Shown piece by piece: positions 7,887 to 14,598 of a stretch of DNA of 31,823 nucleotides (position 1 is its first letter; every line of letters begins with the position of its first letter). A program made the position numbers and the translations under genes. The notes beneath the pieces were generated by a model, which was not told the DNA's origin, ran no database searches, and saw only the letters and a program-made list of their open reading frames with translations. This stretch comes from Ruminococcus sp. (GTDB taxonomy: Bacteria; Bacillota; Clostridia; Lachnospirales; Lachnospiraceae). Location of the stretch: NCBI GenBank assembly GCA_020024635.1, contig JAHHTL010000027.1, positions 1 through 31,823 of the forward strand, given 5' to 3'.

Positions 7887-7959
7887 AAAACCATCTCCTT
7901 TATTTTTTTGTAATAAAATATCTTTATTTGATAAAATCCGTAATTTTCTCTTCCCTATA

Positions 7960-7984
7960 CAACGCTTATTCGTAATAATCGTTG
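7960..7984. promoter_or_regulatory. 25-bp imperfect dyad, candidate operator in the divergent kinase/bacteriocin region
   Basis: The outer arms CAACG and CGTTG pair exactly. Inner ATT/AAT and flanking T/A positions also match, giving 20 of 25 symmetric positions. The right arm overlaps the -35 of the kinase promoter. LytTR regulators of AgrA/ComE type bind paired short motifs in such divergent regions, so the adjacent response regulator is the likely ligand (inference). Confidence 0.5.
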
Positions 7985-8009
7985 CTTTTCTAATAACAAA
8001 TGTTATACT
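7982..8009 (+). promoter_or_regulatory. Predicted extended -10 promoter for the histidine kinase
   Basis: TTGCTT (7982-7987), a 16-bp spacer and TATACT (8004-8009) preceded by TGT (extended -10). The -35 overlaps the right arm of the 7960-7984 dyad, which would allow autoregulation. Confidence 0.65.
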
Positions 8010-8051
8010 ATAAGAAATTAAATTTATTACAGAAAAGGATTTCATATAAAT

Positions 8052-9386
8052 ATGAGAATGCTACAAATACTCCCGTATATCTTGACTGTTTTTTCCTACT
8101 TATTTCCTATATGTTACTTTTTGCCATTCAAATTAAATTTTAATCAGAAATTAATATTATTTCTTTTACTTTTATTCAATTTATTATCTATTAGTTTTAT
8201 TTTCGGTACTATTGGCGTTATATTTTTGATAATAAGCATATGTGTATATATCTCTCTGATTCATCCTAATCGCCTAAGAAATATTTGCGTCATTATAGCA
8301 ACTTATCTTTTTTGTGTGCTATGGAATAACATATATTCTTTAATATGGGACGCCTTTATTTACCCCATATCAAATTTGCAAGCTAATTTTCCCTACTACA
8401 TTTTATATATAATTTCCTATATCATACTTTTAGCCTGCATTTGTCCGATTACGGGATATCTACTACGTTTTATGTTTCATAAAATACACTCTAATATTCC
8501 GAAACAATTACTGCTACTTATTGCAATAAACCTCGTAAGTTGTCTATTTATATTTTTATTCAACATCATAGTTGGTGACTATATTGGATATAACCGCAAA
8601 ATAGTAAGCTTTAATTGTATATTATTTGCATGCTACTTTATTATTAGCACAATATTAATCGTAAATATTATTCAGACACACATGGAAAAAGTAGATATGA
8701 ACTTACGCCAAGATTCTTATAATCAATTGCAGGAATATACTACACAGATTGAAAACATGTATTCCTCTTTAAGATCTTTCAAACATGACTACTCAAATAT
8801 TATGATTTCTATGTCGGGATATATTGAATCAAATGATATGGACGGATTACGAAATTACTTTTATGATGAAATTCTCCCTTTAGGAAAAAGTATCACTAAA
8901 AATGCTGCACACTTAAACCAATTAATGAATATTAAAATAACTGAATTAAAAAGTATTATATCTAGCAAATTACTATATGCTTTAGAATTGAATGTCAAAG
9001 TTAATATCGAAATAAACAAGGAAATCCCCCGCATTCCCATGGATACTTTAGATTTGTCTAGGATTATTGGAATTTTTCTTGATAATGCAATAGAGGCTAC
9101 ACTGGAAACAGATACACCTACACTTCGTTTTGCTCTAATTGATTTAAGTTCAGAATTTGTATTTATTATTTCTAATTCGTTTCTTGAAAAAGGGATTCCC
9201 TATGCCTCTTTATCAAAAGCACACGTTTCAACTAAGGGAATAAACAGAGGGTTAGGGTTATATAATGCACAGGAAATCATATCTAAATATCATGATGTGT
9301 TTTTAGATACCGAAATACAACATAATACCTTTATACAAAGGCTAAGAATTTCAAAATCTTCCCCCCAAAAAACAGAGGACAGTTAA
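8052..9386 (+). CDS. AgrC-like sensor histidine kinase (GHKL ATPase domain)
   Basis: A 444-residue membrane sensor kinase. About six hydrophobic helices fill residues 5-215. A helical linker leads to the phosphoacceptor motif SLRSFKHDYSN, with His245, typical of AgrC/ComD/BlpH-type (HPK10) peptide-sensing kinases. The GHKL domain shows the N-box GIFLDNAIEAT (about 337-347) and a G-box KGINRGLGLYNAQEI. It is divergent from the bacteriocin operon and followed by a LytTR regulator. No agrB/agrD-type pheromone gene is visible, so the ligand could be the bacteriocin itself or a peptide made elsewhere (inference). The ATG at 8052 has AAAAGGA 12 nt upstream, a rather long gap; the ATG two codons later is an alternative. 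It is markedly AT-rich. Confidence 0.9.
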   Translation: MRMLQILPYILTVFSYLFPICYFLPFKLNFNQKLILFLLLLFNLLSISFIFGTIGVIFLIISICVYISLIHPNRLRNICVIIATYLFCVLWNNIYSLIWDAFIYPISNLQANFPYYILYIISYIILLACICPITGYLLRFMFHKIHSNIPKQLLLLIAINLVSCLFIFLFNIIVGDYIGYNRKIVSFNCILFACYFIISTILIVNIIQTHMEKVDMNLRQDSYNQLQEYTTQIENMYSSLRSFKHDYSNIMISMSGYIESNDMDGLRNYFYDEILPLGKSITKNAAHLNQLMNIKITELKSIISSKLLYALELNVKVNIEINKEIPRIPMDTLDLSRIIGIFLDNAIEATLETDTPTLRFALIDLSSEFVFIISNSFLEKGIPYASLSKAHVSTKGINRGLGLYNAQEIISKYHDVFLDTEIQHNTFIQRLRISKSSPQKTEDS

Positions 9387-9407
9387 GCTGAACTGCCTCT
9401 GTTTTTT
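9367..9407 (+). terminator. Strong terminator enclosing the kinase stop codon
   Basis: The stem AAAAAACAGAGG / CCTCTGTTTTTT is extended, after one bulged A, by CAGTT / AACTG around a 6-nt loop. The kinase TAA (9384-9386) is inside the hairpin. Because the 5' arm is A-rich it can also work in reverse. Confidence 0.85.
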
Positions 9408-9442
9408 GGGAATATTGTTCCCCTCCTCGTCTTATATTTTTC

Positions 9443-9471
9443 TTTTATTGTAGTAAAATGTATTGTATAAT
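9443..9471 (+). promoter_or_regulatory. Predicted promoter for the LytTR response regulator
   Basis: A consensus -10 TATAAT at 9466-9471 lies 34 nt before the regulator start codon. The -35 (TTTTAT, around 9443-9448) is weak, so activation by a bound regulator is possible. The preceding terminator makes a separate promoter necessary. Confidence 0.55.
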
Positions 9472-9505
9472 GAAAGATATCCATAACCATGAGGAGTAAT
9501 AAGAT

Positions 9506-10246
9506 ATGATTGACATTTATATTTGTGAAGATAATGTAAAACAATTAAATCTGTTTGAAAAATATATCTCTGATTCAATTCTCATAGAAGGCTTAGACAT
9601 GAATATTGCACTTGCAACACCCGATCCGCATCGTCTTCTTGAATCAATTTTGACTTTAGAGCATATAGGATTATTTTTTCTTGATATAGATTTAAAATCT
9701 GATATGAATGGATTGGAACTTGCTCAACGAATACGGAAAATACAACCACGTTGCTTTATTATCTTTATTACCTCACATTCAGAAATGAGCTTTCTTACTT
9801 TTCAATATAAAGTGGAAGCCTTAGATTTTATTATTAAAGATACAACAGAGCGTATACGGTCAAAAATACATGAGTGTTTGTTAGATGTTGAACAGAAGTA
9901 TACTTCTTTAAATAATACGGTAAACAGAGTGTTTACAATTATTCAAAATGACAAACACATTGCTATTGACTATAATGACATTATTTTTTTTGAAACCTCT
10001 ACTAATGTACATAAAATTATACTTCATGCAAAAAAAAGAGTCATCGAATTTACTGGGCAGTTAAAAGACATTGAAAAACAGCTGGATTATCGTTTTTATA
10101 GATGTCATAGATCCTATCTTATAAATAAAGACAATATTTCAAAAGTTGATTTTAACACCATGATTGTGCATATGAATAATGGAGAAACATGCCCTGTTTC
10201 TGTAAGATTAAGAAAAGGGCTGAAAAAAATTATCCAGCAAAATTAA
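9506..10246 (+). CDS. LytTR-family response regulator (AgrA/ComE-like)
   Basis: A 246-residue cytoplasmic transcription factor. The receiver domain (about 1-125) begins MIDIYICEDN, has the phosphoacceptor Asp60 in LFFLDIDL, the Thr/Ser pair in FITSHSE and the KxxD-type end ALDFIIKD. The LytTR DNA-binding domain (about 140-246) shows HIAIDYNDIIFFETSTNVHK and FYRCHRSYLINKDNI. It is the cognate partner of the preceding AgrC-like kinase and the best candidate activator of the bacteriocin operon. GAGGAG lies 9 nt before the ATG. The gene is transcribed separately from the kinase and ends at the hairpin at 10277-10305. Confidence 0.92.
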   Translation: MIDIYICEDNVKQLNLFEKYISDSILIEGLDMNIALATPDPHRLLESILTLEHIGLFFLDIDLKSDMNGLELAQRIRKIQPRCFIIFITSHSEMSFLTFQYKVEALDFIIKDTTERIRSKIHECLLDVEQKYTSLNNTVNRVFTIIQNDKHIAIDYNDIIFFETSTNVHKIILHAKKRVIEFTGQLKDIEKQLDYRFYRCHRSYLINKDNISKVDFNTMIVHMNNGETCPVSVRLRKGLKKIIQQN

Positions 10247-10276
10247 TGCTATACTCTAAAACATATCTTTCAGCCA

Positions 10277-10305
10277 AAAAGAGGATGCAAAACGCATCCT
10301 CTTTT
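10277..10305. terminator. Bidirectional terminator between the response regulator and yerC
   Basis: AAAAGAGGATGC / GCATCCTCTTTT, a 12-bp perfect stem with a 5-nt loop. A/T runs on both sides suit both converging genes. It marks the right border of the AT-rich bacteriocin island. Confidence 0.9.
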
Positions 10306-10310
10306 CTTCA

Positions 10311-10604
10311 CTATTCTTCATCCTGCATCCGATCAAATACCATGTCATATCCATCATTTCCATAATTCAAAGAACGATTGACACGGCTAATTGTAGCTGT
10401 AGAAGCGCCTGTTTTCTCTGCAATCTCAAGATATGTCTTCTGCTCTCTTAGCATCTTGGCAACCTCGAACCTTTGGGACAGTGATAACAGTTCGTTAATT
10501 GTACAAATATCCTCAAAAAAAGTATAACATTCTTCTTTACTTTTTAGACATAAGATAGCGTCAAACAGATAATCTACGGCTTCTGTCTTAATTTTTTTAC
10601 CCAT
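10311..10604 (-). CDS. yerC: YerC/YecD family TrpR-related protein
   Basis: A 97-residue protein of the YerC/YecD family, small helix-turn-helix proteins of the Trp-repressor superfamily. TrpR-like helices ELLSLSQRFEVAKMLREQ are followed by the HTH TYLEIAEKTGASTATISRVN. Length and both blocks fit the family closely. Its target is not well defined; no trp genes are nearby. The ATG at 10604 has AAAGGAG 9 nt upstream and a predicted promoter at 10644-10672. In Firmicutes yerC is often found near pcrA; here the bacteriocin island separates them. Confidence 0.92.
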   Translation of the reverse strand: MGKKIKTEAVDYLFDAILCLKSKEECYTFFEDICTINELLSLSQRFEVAKMLREQKTYLEIAEKTGASTATISRVNRSLNYGNDGYDMVFDRMQDEE

Positions 10605-10643
10605 TTTTTCGATCTCCTTTGTCAGCCATTCGACTTCTTTTAC

Positions 10644-10672
10644 ATTTTAGCACACTAAATTTATGAAGTCCA
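10644..10672 (-). promoter_or_regulatory. Predicted promoter for yerC
   Basis: On the minus strand TGGACT (-35), a 17-bp spacer and TAAAAT (-10) preceded by TGC (extended -10), 39 nt before the yerC start codon. Confidence 0.55.
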
Positions 10673-10706
10673 TACTTTTCTTTAAATTTGTATACAATTT
10701 ACAAAA

Positions 10707-11426
10707 TTATTTTCCAATATTAAGAAAAGATTTCAATTTCTGAAGGTCTGTTGTCGCTACCAGCTCTTCTGGAAAGGCACAATAGGCAAGTACTTCTTCT
10801 ACATATGTGAAATTTCCTGCATCCACGTCTACATGAGCATCGCTTCCTGTTGTAATCATAACTTCATACTGTTTACAAAGGTCTAACATTTCCAAAACAT
10901 TCGTCCTCGCTCCCTGACGGAAGGTAATTGGACTTAAAGAAGAATTATTCACTTCCAATAAGGTATGCGTCTCTTTGGCCGCCTGAACAAGTTTTTCATA
11001 ATCAATTGGAAATCGATTATCATCTGGATGTCCAATAATATTTACGTATGGTTTTTTCATCACTTCAATATATGCCTTGGTATTCTCTTCCTTTGTGTGG
11101 TTTAATCCATAGCAAGGAGGATGAATACTTGCGATCACAATATCTAATTTATTACACACTTCTTCCGAAAGGTCTACCGTTCCTTGTGGATCCATAATAT
11201 TTAATTCTGTTCCCAATAATAATTCCACCCCATCCATTTGACGTGGAACTTTATCTAAATTCATAAAATAATAGGAATGACATGTGCCCGGCATTTCCGG
11301 AGCATGTTCTGTAAGCGCCTGTGCTTTTAATCCCTTTGCATAAGCCGCCTTTGCCATTTCATGGATGGTGCTGTATGCATGTCCGCTGGCAAGTGTATGT
11401 GCATGGGTATCTGCAACTATTTTCAT
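10707..11426 (-). CDS. PHP-domain phosphatase, YcdX-like
   Basis: A 239-residue metal-dependent phosphoesterase of the PHP family, cytoplasmic. Metal-ligand motifs in order: VADTHAHTLASGHAYST, LTEHAPEMPG, LLGTELNI, IASIHPP, IIGHPDD, LLEVNNSS and TTGSDAHVD. The order and spacing match E. coli YcdX throughout; the physiological substrate is unknown. An upstream in-frame ATG would add ten residues, but ATG 11426 is preferred because GAAGGA lies about 5 nt upstream and homologues begin with the beta strand that carries DTHAHT. It is read as a single gene from an extended -10 promoter at 11474-11501. It is not the polymerase-fused or histidinol-phosphatase type, judging by length and the YcdX-like insert. 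Confidence 0.9.
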   Translation of the reverse strand: MKIVADTHAHTLASGHAYSTIHEMAKAAYAKGLKAQALTEHAPEMPGTCHSYYFMNLDKVPRQMDGVELLLGTELNIMDPQGTVDLSEEVCNKLDIVIASIHPPCYGLNHTKEENTKAYIEVMKKPYVNIIGHPDDNRFPIDYEKLVQAAKETHTLLEVNNSSLSPITFRQGARTNVLEMLDLCKQYEVMITTGSDAHVDVDAGNFTYVEEVLAYCAFPEELVATTDLQKLKSFLNIGK

Positions 11427-11473
11427 AGTATTCCTTCTTTCTAACATTCTTTTCATTTTTATTTTCCTTATAA

Positions 11474-11501
11474 ATTATAACATATTTATATCTGAATACA
11501 A
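11474..11501 (-). promoter_or_regulatory. Predicted extended -10 promoter for the PHP gene
   Basis: On the minus strand TTGTAT, a 16-bp spacer and TATAAT preceded by TGT. The -10 is 48 nt from the preferred start at 11426. Confidence 0.7.
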
Positions 11502-11560
11502 TTTTAAAATCGGAACATACTATGTTTTAGATATATTTTTCACAAGATTGGAGAAAAAAG

Positions 11561-11746
11561 ATGGATAAAAAAGAAAACCAAAAAATTATTGATCAATTTG
11601 ATTATTTAAAAAATGCAGCTTGCGTAACAGACTGTACTGGTCTTATTCCAACTTCCCCAGAAACTTCTTCTGAACGAGAATCCTATAAAGATTTGTTACA
11701 GTATGAGCCCCCTGTGATAAAACCAGAACGAAAAGAAAAGATCTAA
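11561..11746 (+). CDS. Small hypothetical protein with conserved-looking CxxxC motif
   Basis: A 61-residue soluble protein of unknown function: NQKIIDQFDYLKNAACVTDC, then TGLIPTSPET, and a Pro/Lys-rich end. It has two Cys in C-VTD-C spacing and no signal peptide or TM segment. GGAG lies about 10 nt before the ATG and a clear terminator follows, which supports a real single-gene unit. The block DYLKNAACVTDCTGLIP resembles short uncharacterised proteins I associate with Lachnospiraceae, but I cannot name the family. Confidence 0.65.
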   Translation: MDKKENQKIIDQFDYLKNAACVTDCTGLIPTSPETSSERESYKDLLQYEPPVIKPERKEKI

Positions 11747-11758
11747 TTTTTCTCTCAG

Positions 11759-11800
11759 TCATCCCTGTAAAACTTCTGATTCTTACGGGGATGATTGTTT
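11759..11800 (+). terminator. Terminator after the 61-residue protein gene
   Basis: TCATCCCTGTAA (11759-11770) pairs with TTACGGGGATGA (11783-11794), 12 bp with one G-T position, followed by TTGTTTTAT. Confidence 0.8.
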
Positions 11801-11826
11801 TATCTAGAAACATCTTATAATTTTTC

Positions 11827-11855
11827 TTGTCGAATTATACACATAATGATATAAT
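11827..11855 (+). promoter_or_regulatory. Predicted promoter for the zinc-ribbon membrane protein
   Basis: TTGTCG (11827-11832), a 17-bp spacer and TATAAT (11850-11855). This places transcription start near 11862 and rules out the in-frame ATG at 11827 as the start. Confidence 0.8.
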
Positions 11856-11895
11856 ATATACATTGTATATACCTAAGAAAGAGAGGATTACATAT

Positions 11896-12939
11896 ATGAA
11901 ATGTCCGAAATGTGGCAAAGAAGTTGAATTACAGACAAAAAAAGTGGGCACAAGCGAAAGCGGAGACCCTATCTATAATGAATATGCAATCTGTAGAGAT
12001 TGTAAGAAACAATGGAACCTTGACAAACAGCGTGCAAAAAAAGCCGCAGAATCTGTAAAAAAAGAGGAACCAAAAGCTCCCGTAAAAGAGCCTGCTCCAA
12101 AGGCTACTCCTGTAAAAGAGCAGACACCAACTGCGCCCCCGGTGAAAGCGAAAGCTCCAAACCCAGCCCCGGTAAAAAAGGTAGCAGCTACAGAGCGTCC
12201 TGAATCAAAGAGACCGGCAAAAGCAAGACCTGTGGAGGAACCAGCTCAAAGGCCTATAAAGGCAAGACCTGTAGAGCCGAAAAAGCCAGCTGCTCCTACC
12301 TCTTCTAGACCTACTCCAAAGGCAACCGAGACAAAGGAACCAAAATATAGCAATATCCCTCCGAAAAAAGTACGTGCAAAACGTGAGGAAGCAGTGAAGA
12401 GTAATTATGAAACAATGCTGTCCATCAACCCTGACGTAGAGGAACCTACCAAAAAGAAAGTCGTTCCGAAATTCCGTATTTTGCGCATCTTACTTGGAAT
12501 TATCTCTTTGGCGGCATTTGGTTTTTTTTGCTACAAAGGACTCATCGCAGGGCTTGATGATGTAACATCCGGCAATCTTACCTCGATTGGTTCTATTTAC
12601 ATTATTTTAGCTACATGTATGCTTGTAAGTGGACTACTTCTTTTAATTTTACAGAAGAAAAACTCTCTTGTGGCGTTCCTCATTCCAGCGCTTTTCTATC
12701 TTGGAAGTGCGGTATTTGCCTTTTTCATGAAATCAAAAGATATCTTCTTCTTGTATGTGGCCGTTATTTTTGCAGTGATGACCATTATCATGTTAATTCT
12801 TACATTTGCTTCTCGAGGAAATGATGAATTTGAGGATGATGAAGAGGACGATGATTTTGATGTAGCCGAGTTTGATGATGATGAATTCGACGATGATTTT
12901 GATGATGACGAATTCGATGATGAATTTGATGAAGATTAA
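11896..12939 (+). CDS. Zinc-ribbon membrane protein with Pro/Lys/Ala linker and Asp-rich tail
   Basis: A 347-residue protein of unknown function. Residues 1-45 hold a zinc ribbon (MKCPKCGKEVEL ... AICRDCKKQW). A long Lys/Pro/Ala linker with repeats such as PAKARPVEEPA and PIKARPVEP runs to about residue 190. Four hydrophobic helices lie about 195-305. The last 35 residues are almost wholly Asp/Glu/Phe (DDEFDDD-type repeats). The start is ATG 11896 with GAGAGG 9 nt upstream; the longer reading from 11827 overlaps the promoter. N-terminal ribbon and tail are probably cytoplasmic, since four TM helices return the chain to the same side. A similar acidic tail occurs on the 83-residue membrane protein at 1408-1659. 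Confidence 0.8.
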   Translation: MKCPKCGKEVELQTKKVGTSESGDPIYNEYAICRDCKKQWNLDKQRAKKAAESVKKEEPKAPVKEPAPKATPVKEQTPTAPPVKAKAPNPAPVKKVAATERPESKRPAKARPVEEPAQRPIKARPVEPKKPAAPTSSRPTPKATETKEPKYSNIPPKKVRAKREEAVKSNYETMLSINPDVEEPTKKKVVPKFRILRILLGIISLAAFGFFCYKGLIAGLDDVTSGNLTSIGSIYIILATCMLVSGLLLLILQKKNSLVAFLIPALFYLGSAVFAFFMKSKDIFFLYVAVIFAVMTIIMLILTFASRGNDEFEDDEEDDDFDVAEFDDDEFDDDFDDDEFDDEFDED

Positions 12940-12968
12940 TGTTCCGATCGGTACATACTAGAGAAAAG

Positions 12969-13013
12969 AAATCCCCTTGTTGACTTTTTAAGGAAGGTCA
13001 ACAAGGGGATTTT
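12969..13013. terminator. Bidirectional terminator between convergent genes
   Basis: AAATCCCCTTGTTGAC (12969-12984) pairs with GTCAACAAGGGGATTT (12998-13013), a 16-bp perfect stem. It is followed by TTGTTG rightward and by TTTCTTTTCTC on the minus strand, so it serves the zinc-ribbon gene and the M32 peptidase gene. Confidence 0.9.
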
Positions 13014-13017
13014 GTTG

Positions 13018-14502
13018 TTAATCGTATTTTTTCGTAAAGTATGAAAGAAGTGGTCGAGCACTAATTTCCTTGTGGCACACTCGTTCTATCACTTCTTTTG
13101 AAGTGTATAAACTTCCATATTGATGAATCTTTTCATTGAGCCAGTGTGTAATTTCTTTAATCCTTCCATCAGCCAAAATCTGATCCACAGATCCTAATTC
13201 TTCTTCCACTTGCTCTAAAAGCATCCCATCGTACACAGATCCAAGAAGGTAAGATGGAAAATATCCAAAGCTTCCATCGGACCAGTGCATATCTTGCATA
13301 ATCCCTTCTGCATCACTTTGTGGAACAACCCCTAAAAGTTCCTCCATCTTCTTATTCCATAATTTAGGAAGTTCTTTCGTTGGTACATGATCAATAAAAA
13401 TTGCTTTTTCCATCTCATAACGTAAAATGATATGCATACAATAGGTCACTTCGTCTGCATCAACACGGATAAGACTTGGTTTTACAACATTGATGGCTTG
13501 CATAAATACATCCAGTGGGACATTCTTTAACTGCGGAAGAATCTCTGCAACTTTGTCATAAACTGGAATCCAGAAATTTTTATTTCTTCCTAACATGTTT
13601 TCATAAAATCTTGACTGACTTTCGTGTAATCCCATTAGTTCGATTTCTTCTACAGCTGTGTCCTTATATTTTTCATTCACATTCTGCTCAAAAATCGCAT
13701 GTCCACCTTCATGAATTGCACTAAACATCGAAGAAATTGGTGCTTCTTCGTCATAAGAGTTTGTCACTCTCACATCACCATGACACAAAGTAATTGTAAA
13801 TGGATGGACACTTTCCGCTGTTGTTCCTCGGTCAAAATTAAATCCGATATAATCAAGTAACACATCCTGTACTTTCTTTTGCGCCTGTATATCATATCTT
13901 CCGTCTAGAAGAGAAAGATCTGGTTGTGGCTTTGATGTAATCTTTTCAATCAATGGTTTTAATCCTTCTTTTAATTCTGTGAAAATGGTATCAATGGTGT
14001 GGCTATCCATTCCTTCTTCGTACATATCTAAAAGAACCTCATACACCTCTTGGTCTGGCTCAATGTAATGAACAAATTCTTTTGTCATGGAAATAATCTT
14101 ATCAAGATGGGGTTCATAGATTGAAAAGTCGTCCTTTTCTTTCGCTTCTTCCCATGCATGTTCTGACCTTGCTTTTTCTGTTACAAATTCTGTATAAAAT
14201 GCTTCCGGAACACGCTGAAATCTTTTGTATTTCTTTCGTTCACGCTCTACAGTAATTGCCATCCCTTCATCCAGTTTTTGGAACTGTTCTGGCTTTGACA
14301 GTTCTTCTAATAAAGCGCCATATTCTTTGGCTGTAGACATTCGAAAACTTTCCGTGGAAAAGAATCCAATGGATTCAATTTTGCTTTCTACGGAATCTTT
14401 TGGTGCAGCGGTCTGCATATCCCACGCAAGCATTGTCTGCGCCTGATCAAATTGTTTTCTTCTCTTTAAATATTCTTTGAATGTTTTTAATGTATCTTCC
14501 AT
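13018..14502 (-). CDS. M32 family metallocarboxypeptidase (carboxypeptidase Taq type)
   Basis: A 494-residue cytoplasmic zinc carboxypeptidase of family M32, matching the usual length of about 500. The active-site HEGGH is at residues 264-268, with Glu265 as the catalytic base, and the second family block HESQSRFYEN supplies a Glu ligand about 30 residues later. The N-terminal block AQTMLAWDMQTAAP and the C-terminal DMHWSDGSFGYFPSYLLGS are also typical. ATG 14502 is preferred because GGAGG lies 5 nt upstream; the in-frame ATG six codons earlier has no ribosome site. No signal peptide is present, so a role in intracellular peptide turnover is likely. Confidence 0.95.
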   Translation of the reverse strand: MEDTLKTFKEYLKRRKQFDQAQTMLAWDMQTAAPKDSVESKIESIGFFSTESFRMSTAKEYGALLEELSKPEQFQKLDEGMAITVERERKKYKRFQRVPEAFYTEFVTEKARSEHAWEEAKEKDDFSIYEPHLDKIISMTKEFVHYIEPDQEVYEVLLDMYEEGMDSHTIDTIFTELKEGLKPLIEKITSKPQPDLSLLDGRYDIQAQKKVQDVLLDYIGFNFDRGTTAESVHPFTITLCHGDVRVTNSYDEEAPISSMFSAIHEGGHAIFEQNVNEKYKDTAVEEIELMGLHESQSRFYENMLGRNKNFWIPVYDKVAEILPQLKNVPLDVFMQAINVVKPSLIRVDADEVTYCMHIILRYEMEKAIFIDHVPTKELPKLWNKKMEELLGVVPQSDAEGIMQDMHWSDGSFGYFPSYLLGSVYDGMLLEQVEEELGSVDQILADGRIKEITHWLNEKIHQYGSLYTSKEVIERVCHKEISARPLLSYFTKKYD

Positions 14503-14531
14503 ATAGACCTCCAAATTCATTTAATAGCAAA

Positions 14532-14537
14532 AGTATA
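14532..14537 (-). promoter_or_regulatory. Extended -10 element for the M32 peptidase gene
   Basis: Minus-strand TATACT preceded by TGT, 29 nt upstream of the start codon at 14502. No convincing -35 was seen. Confidence 0.45.
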
Positions 14538-14598
14538 ACATATTTTTTCTTTCCTTCATATATTAATGACAAAACAGGTTTTTATACAGGAGAATTTC

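Noticed and set aside
7848..8045. 65-codon minus-strand reading upstream of the bacteriocin gene
   Set aside because: It crosses the kinase promoter and the dyad, has no ribosome site at its start and an unstructured composition. Only the last 12 codons, which have their own strong ribosome site, were kept as a candidate.
11365..11568. 67-codon plus-strand reading between the PHP gene and the 61-residue protein gene
   Set aside because: It overlaps the PHP start and its promoter, has a hydrophobic and Phe-rich antisense-like composition and no ribosome site.
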